Notes under the pieces: model-generated
What the model was told of the DNA's origin: nothing
The model's database searches: none
The model's input: only the letters and a program-made list of their open reading frames with translations
NCBI RefSeq assembly: GCF_009688965.1
Contig: NZ_AP021875.1
Span: 3,410,001 to 3,474,000, forward strand
DNA: 64,000 nucleotides
Source: Desulfosarcina widdelii
Lineage (GTDB): Bacteria > Desulfobacterota > Desulfobacteria > Desulfobacterales > Desulfosarcinaceae
Direction of reading: 5' to 3'
In this document: piece by piece, positions 57,588 to 64,000 of the stretch
Numbering within the stretch: the stretch's first letter is position 1
How the letters are laid out: the number at the start of each line of letters is the position of its first letter
Program-made: the position numbers and the translations under genes

Positions 57588-59262
57588 GTGTCGATCCATA
57601 AATGGTAATTTTCAGAGCCGAGTCGCAAAAAAATAGAGTGGTAAAATCCTCGGCAGGATTTTTCTCACCATCGCTACATCGGTTTGTGGCTAATTTACCG
57701 AAATCGGCTTAATGCAAGCGCACTTGTTCAACCAGTTTTCACGATGCGGAATCGATTAAGGTCTCAAGTGGCTGTTTTTCCCCTGGCGATGGTCAGCAGG
57801 TTGGCGGCCACAATCGAAGACCAAACATAGGATTTAAACGAGTCCCATCCTTTCCAGGTACAGCGGGTCAGGCCAAGGCAACGCTTCAGCCAGGAGATAC
57901 CGGATTCAATACCCGCTCGAAAGCGGCGCAATCGACGATACACATATTGGCTGCGGCACATGTCGGTTTCAGATAGACCTCGTTTCTTGGCAAAGCAGAC
58001 GTCTTTGATCTTACGCGATTGGGCTCGCTTCAAGTTTTCCTTGGATGCAAAACCGCCGTCGAAGCTGGCCTTGAGGGGATAGCGGCCATAAATTTGTTTT
58101 TGCCGCTCAAGCATCGGTATCGTCAGGTCGGCGTCGGCCGGATTGCCTTCGGTGATGACACAGTCCAAAATAAGGTTCGACGCGCCTCCGGTCAGACAGA
58201 TTTTGTGACCAAACAGCGTATCGCGCCTATCCTTGACGATGATATCGGTATGTGGCTCGAACAACGATACTACTTTGTCTTTGGCATCGACCGTTTCTCC
58301 ATGAAGAACCCGGCGTTCGGTCTGGTGGATCACCCTGCGGGTCAGATCGACAAAATGTTCGATCTGGAAGCCAATCGTCATGACCAGCGGGTCGCAGGTC
58401 GCACCGGCATTGATCGCAGCGACTGCCTTATGAGCGTACCCAACCACTTTGCGACTGGTTTTGAGCAGGTCCACATAGGCAACCTTACGCTTGTTTTTCC
58501 GTTTGGCATTCATCACCGCCAGCATCCGTCGTTTGGCAACACGGGTATGGTTATGGAAGTCAGGAACTGTGATCCCCGATTCATCCCGGAAGCGCTTCAG
58601 CAGCCTCGTCAACACGCGAACACCATCCCACAGCAGGTTGGAGTCGGTGGGATGATGGATGTGAGTTTCAACGCACGTGCAATCGACCCGGACCTGTCGG
58701 CCCTTTTCAATGCCCTTTTGCTTCGCATATCCCAAAAGATCCGCATTGATCAGTTCCCAGGTGGCGTCCGATATGCCTTTGATATTTTTGTTCAGGGCGG
58801 ATTTTTTGTATCCCTTGTCGGCGATACCGATCCGGCAGAACCAACTCAATGCCTGCGAATCGACAATATGAAATGCCAGTTCATCATACGTAAAACCGAA
58901 AAGGATTTTGACGATAGCACAACGCAGTACCTGGTCGGCGCTCATGCCGTCAGCCCCAGTTCGATAGGCCACCAGCTTGCCCTTGTTCAAATCTTGAAGA
59001 ACGCGATCACAGATGATAGGGTGAGCATCGATGATACCACTGATAGCTGTAAGTTCTTTTGCTTGGGCGTGGTCTTTGATCTGAGGCATCAGGGGCATCT
59101 GTTTTTGCCATTTTTCGCGCATTTTGTGATCGGCTCCTTTCTTTCTTTTGTAGTGATATTGGTTGTTTGGCGACTTTCAATATACTACAAAGAGAAGAGA
59201 AAAACCACTACAAAATGCGCGTTTCTTATTTATTACAGGTAGTTATTCCTGTGGATGAGCAC
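57588..59262 (-). mobile_element. Insertion sequence copy 2 (1675 bp)
   Basis: Same length, ends and transposase as 4446-6120. A 6-bp direct duplication TAACTA flanks it at 57582-57587 and 59263-59268, different from the 7-bp TAGTTTA of copy 1, so each copy inserted on its own. It lies between the 7TMR kinase start and the end of the LhgO-like gene. Confidence 0.88.
57764..59122 (-). CDS. DDE transposase of IS copy 2
   Basis: 452 residues, identical in translation to 4622-5980, with D147, D355 and E406 intact, AAAGGAG before the ATG, and the same overlapping opposite frame. It reads towards the 7TMR kinase gene. Identity of the two copies suggests recent movement. See the first copy for motifs. 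Confidence 0.95.
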   Translation of the reverse strand: MREKWQKQMPLMPQIKDHAQAKELTAISGIIDAHPIICDRVLQDLNKGKLVAYRTGADGMSADQVLRCAIVKILFGFTYDELAFHIVDSQALSWFCRIGIADKGYKKSALNKNIKGISDATWELINADLLGYAKQKGIEKGRQVRVDCTCVETHIHHPTDSNLLWDGVRVLTRLLKRFRDESGITVPDFHNHTRVAKRRMLAVMNAKRKNKRKVAYVDLLKTSRKVVGYAHKAVAAINAGATCDPLVMTIGFQIEHFVDLTRRVIHQTERRVLHGETVDAKDKVVSLFEPHTDIIVKDRRDTLFGHKICLTGGASNLILDCVITEGNPADADLTIPMLERQKQIYGRYPLKASFDGGFASKENLKRAQSRKIKDVCFAKKRGLSETDMCRSQYVYRRLRRFRAGIESGISWLKRCLGLTRCTWKGWDSFKSYVWSSIVAANLLTIARGKTAT

Positions 59263-59344
59263 TAACTATCGACCGACAGGCGGTTTTCTTGATCTATATT
59301 TGGTGGGCAAGCGATGGTAGGATATAGAGAGGCTGCGCTCCGAT

Positions 59345-60475
59345 TCATTCCCCCGCCGCGATCAGATTGGCCACGTAGCGGGCAATGGCGGGGCTGGCAG
59401 TAAGGCCGGGAGATTCGATGCCGATCAGGTTGACAATACCGGGCAACCCTTTGGAGGACTCTTCGGCGATGATGAAATCCCGGACCGCATCGCCGGGCTG
59501 CTGCAGTTTGGGCCGGATGCCGACCATCTCAGGATTCAATTGGTCGATGGTGATGGCGGGAAGGTAGCGCCGGGCCGCCTCGTAAAACGATTGCCGGGCC
59601 GCGGGATTCACCGCGTAATCCGGATTGCGTTCTGGCAGGTAAGTGGCGTCGGGACCCAGCTTGACCCGGTTGCCGAGGTCAATGGTGGCGTGCACCCCCA
59701 GCCCCACATGATTGGCCTGGGGGACCGGGTAAACCAGCCGCTGGAGATAGCCCGATGGTACGTCCAGGCTGAAATAGTCGCCTTTCCAGTAGTGCAGGCG
59801 GTATCCGCAGGCATCGACGTCGATCCCCATCGAGCCGGCCACCCGGTCGGATTCCAGGCCGGCACAGTTGACGACCCAGCGCGATACAAAGCTGTCTTGC
59901 TCTCCGTCGGGATACGCAACGTGGACCCGGTAGCGGCCGTCATCGCACTTTTCCACCCGTGAGACCGTGGTGTGAGGTACCATTTGGGCACCGTTGCGCT
60001 GCACCCGTGCGGCAAACCTGCGCATGAGCCGATGGGAGTCGATGATGCCTGTGGAAGGTGACAGCAGCCCGGCGCAGGCCTTGACGTTGGGCTCCAGGTC
60101 CTTGACTTCGCGGGCGCTGACCATCTTGAGATCGTCGGCACCGTTTTCCCTGGCCCGCTCCTGAATGTCCAGCAGGACGGCCTCCTCTTCCGGCGCTGTT
60201 GCGACGATCAGCTTGCCGCAGCGGCGATGCGGAATCCGGCCGCTTTCGCACAGCGGGTACAGCATCCGGTTGCCTTCGACACACAGCCGGGCCTTGAGCG
60301 ATCCTTTGGCGTAGTATATGCCGGCGTGAATGACTTCGCTGTTGCGGCTGGAAGTCTCCTGGCCGAAGGAGGGATTGCGCTCCAGGATCAGGACCCCTTT
60401 TCGGCTTTCGGAAAGCTCGGCCGCCACGGCCAGGCCGACCACCCCGGCCCCGATGACAGTTGCAGTGATTTCCAT
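59345..60475 (-). CDS. FAD-dependent oxidoreductase (L-2-hydroxyglutarate oxidase-like)
   Basis: 376 residues. GxGxxG dinucleotide loop at the start (ATVIGAGVVGLAVAAELS), an ExxxxxG-type acidic residue (LILERNPSFGQETSSRNSEV in part), the LhgO-type HAGIYYAKGSLKARLC, and a C-terminal IGIESPGLTASPAIARYV. This is the DAO family; the nearest named activity is L-2-hydroxyglutarate oxidation to 2-oxoglutarate with electrons passed to quinone. Substrate is not proven. It stands alone beside the IS. Confidence 0.88.
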   Translation of the reverse strand: MEITATVIGAGVVGLAVAAELSESRKGVLILERNPSFGQETSSRNSEVIHAGIYYAKGSLKARLCVEGNRMLYPLCESGRIPHRRCGKLIVATAPEEEAVLLDIQERARENGADDLKMVSAREVKDLEPNVKACAGLLSPSTGIIDSHRLMRRFAARVQRNGAQMVPHTTVSRVEKCDDGRYRVHVAYPDGEQDSFVSRWVVNCAGLESDRVAGSMGIDVDACGYRLHYWKGDYFSLDVPSGYLQRLVYPVPQANHVGLGVHATIDLGNRVKLGPDATYLPERNPDYAVNPAARQSFYEAARRYLPAITIDQLNPEMVGIRPKLQQPGDAVRDFIIAEESSKGLPGIVNLIGIESPGLTASPAIARYVANLIAAGE

Positions 60476-60545
60476 GGCGATATCTTAGGGGAGGCGTTCT
60501 TCTCTGGCAAGCTGAAAGTTACCGGCTGCGGGAGGAAAAATGAAC

Positions 60546-60569
60546 TACCCCGCCGCAAGCGGCGGGGTA
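60546..60569. repeat. Palindrome TACCCCGCCGC-AA-GCGGCGGGGTA
   Basis: Perfect 11-bp arms. On the minus strand it is followed by TTCATTTTT and may end the Cache-protein transcript. Such CCCCGCCGC palindromes are dispersed in many deltaproteobacteria. Confidence 0.65.
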
Positions 60570-60640
60570 TCTAGACCCGTTGCTTCGCAATAAATGACTT
60601 ATCTTGTTTTTCAAAAAAGGCGAGACGCCAATTATAGGTC

Positions 60641-61126
60641 TTAGTAGAACACTCCAGGCGACATGACGTAAAAACCGGAGCCGACAAAATATTGGGTATC
60701 CGGGATCCGGTAAATAAAGGTGTGTTTGGGCTTGATGACCTCCTGCCCGGGAACCGGCCAATCGTAGCGGGTCCATCCTTTGCCCTTTTGGGCCGCCTTG
60801 ATGAAATCCACGAAGAACGCCTTCCCGTTTACATCCTTGGTTTCAATCAGATTATCCGCTTGCGCCATTTCGGGTTTAACTGGATGGGCCAGCATCTTGC
60901 AGTCCATATCCATGAGGAATACGTAGCTCACGCCGTCGTTCCAGGTAAAACGGTTGTGCCGGATTGAAATTTCCTTAACGGCCGCCTTTATGCCGTTGGT
61001 TTTTACAAAATTGGCCGCTTCTTTACATTTGGCGATACAATTGTCGCGCGTTCCTGCCACACCATTGGAAACAGCCACGAAAAACAGCAACATAACACCC
61101 GCAACTACGATTCCGATCCGATGCAT
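60641..61126 (-). CDS. Secreted single-Cache-domain protein
   Basis: 161 residues from ATG 61126 (AAGGAG upstream; the longer frame has poor composition). Signal peptide (IGIVVAGVMLLFFVAVSNGVAG in part), then a sCache_2-like domain: CIAKCKEAANFVKTNG, WNDGVSYVFLMDMDCKMLAHP, a KDVNGKAFF...FIKAAQKGKGW core and VGSGFYVMSPG at the end. It binds a small ligand in the periplasm in most relatives. There is no kinase or chemoreceptor part, so a partner must lie elsewhere. Confidence 0.85.
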   Translation of the reverse strand: MHRIGIVVAGVMLLFFVAVSNGVAGTRDNCIAKCKEAANFVKTNGIKAAVKEISIRHNRFTWNDGVSYVFLMDMDCKMLAHPVKPEMAQADNLIETKDVNGKAFFVDFIKAAQKGKGWTRYDWPVPGQEVIKPKHTFIYRIPDTQYFVGSGFYVMSPGVFY

Positions 61127-61262
61127 ACGTTCTCCTTCTTTTCTTAAATGTTGAACTTGATCGTTTTCTCGTTCGCATGAGCAGATTTCCCGAGCCAAGG
61201 AATTGGTTATCGGCAGGATCTGCAAAAACTTGAGAAAAACCAGAGAAAAAAGGAGCGGTGGA

Positions 61263-61664
61263 TCAGTAGCCGCGTTTTCCTTGGATCACCCCCCTCACCC
61301 CGCCTTTGGGGTCGTCCGTGTCGCCGTCACGCCGGGGGATCAGGTGAATGTGGGCGTGCATCACGGTCTGGCCGGCCGATCGGCCGATGTTGATTCCGAT
61401 GTTGAATCCGGTAACGCCGGGATCGTCCTCCCGGATTTGTCCGACCAGGCGGCGGATCAGTTCCTCGGAGTCCCGGATCTCCTGCTGGCTCAGGGCCAGG
61501 CCATCGGCCACATGCCGTTTGGGAACGATCAGCAGATGCCCGGGGGTTACCGGGAATCCGTCGTTAAAAGCGGCCACCGTACCGCACTCTGCCACCGCCT
61601 TGCCCTGGGCGACCCATTGGCAGAACAGGCAGTCGGAGGGATTGTCGCCGCTTATTTTTGTCAA
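61263..61664 (-). CDS. HIT-family hydrolase
   Basis: 133 residues. An N-terminal CLFCQW zinc pair, PVTPGHLLIVPKRH, and the catalytic histidine triad HAHIHLIPR. It resembles Hint/Fhit-type hydrolases that split AMP-linked substrates. The start is a TTG inside the upstream stop codon (TTGA overlap), with GAGG about 15 bases before it. Confidence 0.9.
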   Translation of the reverse strand: MTKISGDNPSDCLFCQWVAQGKAVAECGTVAAFNDGFPVTPGHLLIVPKRHVADGLALSQQEIRDSEELIRRLVGQIREDDPGVTGFNIGINIGRSAGQTVMHAHIHLIPRRDGDTDDPKGGVRGVIQGKRGY

Positions 61665-62980
61665 TGCGCGATCCTTTCCTCAACCATCTCAATCCCCAGT
61701 TTAGCAATGCCTTCCAGCACGGGCTTATAGAGTTCTTTGCAAGTGGGAATCTGAACGCCGGTGAGATCGATTTTGCCCTCCGCCATCAGGGAAACGCCCA
61801 CCGCCAGGGGCAGGCTGACGGTGCGCGCCATGGAGGAATCGCCATGGGGAACGCCGTAATCGATCAGGGTGGAAGTGATCGTGTGTCCGCTCCCGTCCGC
61901 GTCTTCCACTTCGAAGCGGTGGCGCAGGATGATCATGTCCTTCTCGCCATCCTTGTATTGCAGTTTTCGCAGGAGCTGCTCGCTGAGGATGTCCAACTTG
62001 CTGCCGGCGTCCGGCAGCGGCTCGGCGTCGAACAATCCCAGCCAGGCCAGGTTGTCGATGACGAAATGCTCTTTTTCCAGGCCCAGTTTGCGGGCCGTGG
62101 CAACGGCCAGGTCTTCGCTTTCATCGGCCCCCACCAGGTCGGCCGTCAGGGTCCTGAACGTTGCGCCCTTGGGATAGGTAGCGGGCGTTTCGTCCACCAG
62201 GCCCAGATCGATGATCTTCTTGAACGTGTCGCACCAGCCGATGTTGCGGTAGGTGCCCCGCATGACGGTCTCGGCGTCCTTGAGGCCGTAAATCTCTTTA
62301 TAGGGCAGCGAATCCCGGTTCGGGTAGACTTCGAATTCTCCCAAGGGATCGACGGTCTCGATGCGCTTGTTTAAAAACAGGTCTTCCCCCTTGATGTTGA
62401 CCACCTCGCCATTCTCCAGAAAGCGCGCCGAATTGCGGGAGGCCAGGACCACGCCCCGCGGGCTCCATGAGAACTTGTAGCCGAAGGGGTTGTCGTTGTC
62501 GTCCGGAGCCGGCAGGCCACCGCAAAGGGAATAGAAATGGCGAATCTTGCCGCCCCGGGCATGAACCGTGTCGATGATCCGCATGGCGGACATGTGGTCC
62601 ACTCCGGGGTCGATGCCGATCTCGTTGAGAAGAATCAGGTTTTTGCTTTTGGCTTCATCGTCGAGCGCGCGCATCTCATCGCTGACATACGAGGTGGTGG
62701 CCATGGGCTTGTTGTTTGCCAGGCAGACCCGGGCCACGTCGACATGATGTACAAAAGGAAGCAGGCTGACCACGATGTCGTTCTCCCGGACCAGCGCGGC
62801 GAGGCCTTCTTTGTCCTCCACCATCAATTGTCGGGCCGTCCCGTTTTCAAACCCCTGGACGATTTCCTCGGCCTTGGCCAAGGTTCTTGAAGCGATGGTA
62901 ACCGCGTATCCCTGTTCCAACAAGTACCGGGCACCCGGTCTGCAAACCAGTCCCGCCCCCAGAATCAATATTTTCTTCAT
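61661..62980 (-). CDS. Saccharopine dehydrogenase-like oxidoreductase
   Basis: 439 residues. Rossmann loop ILILGAGLVCRPGARYLLEQ, then IASRTLAKAEEIV, SLLPFVHH, TTSYVSDEMRALDDEAK, NEIGIDPGVDHMSAM and HFYSLCGGLPAP. This matches the saccharopine dehydrogenase/homospermidine synthase family of the glutamate-forming (LYS9) type. It would make or break a saccharopine-like imine from lysine or a related amine with NAD(P). It overlaps the HIT gene by 4 bp. The neighbouring lysine-pathway genes are absent, so the substrate is open. Confidence 0.88.
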   Translation of the reverse strand: MKKILILGAGLVCRPGARYLLEQGYAVTIASRTLAKAEEIVQGFENGTARQLMVEDKEGLAALVRENDIVVSLLPFVHHVDVARVCLANNKPMATTSYVSDEMRALDDEAKSKNLILLNEIGIDPGVDHMSAMRIIDTVHARGGKIRHFYSLCGGLPAPDDNDNPFGYKFSWSPRGVVLASRNSARFLENGEVVNIKGEDLFLNKRIETVDPLGEFEVYPNRDSLPYKEIYGLKDAETVMRGTYRNIGWCDTFKKIIDLGLVDETPATYPKGATFRTLTADLVGADESEDLAVATARKLGLEKEHFVIDNLAWLGLFDAEPLPDAGSKLDILSEQLLRKLQYKDGEKDMIILRHRFEVEDADGSGHTITSTLIDYGVPHGDSSMARTVSLPLAVGVSLMAEGKIDLTGVQIPTCKELYKPVLEGIAKLGIEMVEERIAH

Positions 62981-63315
62981 ATCCGCTCCCTGTCCCGCAT
63001 ATCGTTGTCTGCAAATGCCGGTCGTGGTCGATCAGCTCGCCTCAGCCCTTTTCTTTCTTCACAAAGGCTGGATATACGCCAGGAGGGGGAAATCTTCAAC
63101 AGGCTTTTGTATAGGGCCGCCGTGTTAGGTAATGGGGTTCATTCGCTATCCCTCTGGTCTTTACCCACATTTGGTAATAGGAAGCGACGTTCCATTTGCA
63201 CCGGCAAGACGAGGATTCCATGTAGAGACACGGCGCGCCGCGCCCTCACGAGGTTCTCACGGTGTCGGGGAGAAAAGGCATCTAATCTTATTGCGGGAAT
63301 ATTTGGTGTTGATCC
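62981..63315. other. Intergenic region with no supported gene
   Basis: About 335 bp between two leftward genes. Frames here overlap each other and have Arg/Ser-rich translations. No repeat or terminator is clear. Confidence 0.35.
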
Positions 63316-64000
63316 CTACTCGCGAACTTGCTCGACGGCGGCCTCCCGTTCTTCGACCCGTTCGAAGGCGTTCCGGTAAATGACGTAATACTTATTGATA
63401 TTGCTCACGTAACGGACGGTCTCCTGGCCGACGATCTTGAGCATGGCCATCTCCACATTGCGAAACCAGCGGTCGGGATCCAGTTGCATCTGACCGGCCA
63501 GCCGGCGCGCCTTCCGAATTCTGGCCGGACCGGCATTGTAGGCCGCCAGGCTGAAACGCACCTGGTCGCGGGGGCGGATGGCGGCATCCTTGAAATACTG
63601 GCGCCGTAAGAACGAAAGATACTTGACGGCTGCATGGATGTTGTTCTCCACGGTGTTGACATCGATTATCCCGATTTTTGGATCGGCCGCCGTCTGCGGT
63701 CGGATCTGCATGATGCCCACCGCCCCCCGCGGACTCACTTTGCTCTGATCGAAGCCCGACTCCTGGTAGGCCATGGCCGCGATCAGCCGCCAATCGAAGC
63801 CGTAGCGCTTGGCGTACTTTTTAAACAGGGGAACGATTGTCTTCAGCCGGTTGCCGGCTGCGCCGCGAAGCGGATTGCTGACCCAGGTTTTTTTCTCGTA
63901 ATAGCGTGAGAAATAAATGTTGCCCAGAAGCGTACCCTTGCGATGGGACTGGATGAACTGGTTCAAGCTGGCCTTGAGCTGCGGATTGTTTTTACGCACG
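63316..64000 (-). CDS. Membrane-bound lytic transglycosylase (MltF-like), C-terminal part
   Basis: At least 228 residues are visible and the frame continues beyond the right edge; the first in-frame GTG at the edge reads as an internal Val. The visible part begins with the end of an SBP_bac_3-like domain (NPQLKASLNQFIQSHRKG), then the SLT domain: IAAMAYQESGFDQSKVSPRG (catalytic Glu), GIMQIRPQTA, FSLAAYNAGPARIRKARRLAG. It cleaves peptidoglycan in the periplasm. The two-domain layout is that of MltF. Confidence 0.88.
   Translation of the reverse strand, partial: VRKNNPQLKASLNQFIQSHRKGTLLGNIYFSRYYEKKTWVSNPLRGAAGNRLKTIVPLFKKYAKRYGFDWRLIAAMAYQESGFDQSKVSPRGAVGIMQIRPQTAADPKIGIIDVNTVENNIHAAVKYLSFLRRQYFKDAAIRPRDQVRFSLAAYNAGPARIRKARRLAGQMQLDPDRWFRNVEMAMLKIVGQETVRYVSNINKYYVIYRNAFERVEEREAAVEQVRE

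Noticed and set aside
4439-59268. The two IS copies as the ends of one 54.8-kb composite transposon
   Set aside because: Each copy has its own, different target duplication, and the DNA between them is mostly ordinary chromosomal genes.
1-64000. tRNA or rRNA genes, and known riboswitches
   Set aside because: Reading both strands by eye I found no cloverleaf with conserved TTC loop, no rRNA segment and no recognisable riboswitch core. A covariance-model scan would be needed to be certain.

Overview
The window looks like chromosomal DNA of a strictly anaerobic, probably sulfate-reducing deltaproteobacterium (Desulfobacterota, Desulfosarcina-like). This is inferred from gene content: a stand-alone SufC/SufB (Sms-type) Fe-S pair, a cytoplasmic TorD-molybdopterin oxidoreductase fusion, many hybrid sensor kinases, an insertion sequence resembling the ISDol1 group, and many short dispersed palindromes. 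No rRNA, tRNA or CRISPR array was found.

Positions 1-4340 are a leftward-transcribed mobile region, prophage- or satellite-like. It holds small overlapping genes (a terminase-small-subunit-like protein, a Cys-rich phage-type protein, an AlpA-like HTH protein, a coiled-coil protein) and a putative replication or control region with iteron-like 16-bp repeats and long inverted repeats. Its upstream edge is occupied by the first of two equal-length 1675-bp insertion sequences encoding the same transposase (4446-6120 and 57588-59262). Both copies are in the same orientation and have their own target duplications.

Positions 6470-10140 hold an A+T-rich three-gene envelope cassette: a secreted protein, a two-pass membrane protein, and a secreted trypsin-like protease with an apparent TRAP-receptor-like C-terminus. 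Direct repeats resembling Mu/IS21/Tn7-type transposon ends bracket it. This is the best candidate for an undescribed system. A MarR-type regulator follows, with two matching operators and a controlled DUF6125-like gene.

Positions 11400-31740 are mostly housekeeping and metabolic genes: GNAT, PilZ, pyruvate kinase, TorD-MopB with a degenerate receiver, GIY-YIG, S1/P1-like hydrolase, RhlE, HAD, a Lon-N-domain protein, a broken metallo-beta-lactamase gene, TrmO, HMG-CoA lyase, a UroD-like protein, a ZIP transporter, SmsB/SmsC and a Nudix hydrolase.

Positions 31750-47600 mix defence and envelope genes: DUF1232-J protein, AbiEi/AbiEii, two L,D-transpeptidases around a small lipoprotein, a methyltransferase, a DUF2779 nuclease, a second nucleotidyltransferase cassette with its own 40-bp palindrome, a radical SAM protein, adenine deaminase, TatD and an ADP-ribosylglycohydrolase. 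Degenerate 7-bp and 9-bp tandem repeats lie between several of these genes and supply the last codons and stop of three of them.

Positions 47900-64000 carry a UPF0173 hydrolase, a YbjT-like reductase, a binding-protein/hybrid-kinase operon, a 7TMR-type hybrid kinase with the second IS copy 42 bp upstream, an LhgO-like oxidoreductase, a Cache-like protein, a HIT protein overlapping a saccharopine-dehydrogenase-like gene, and a partial MltF-like transglycosylase cut by the right edge.
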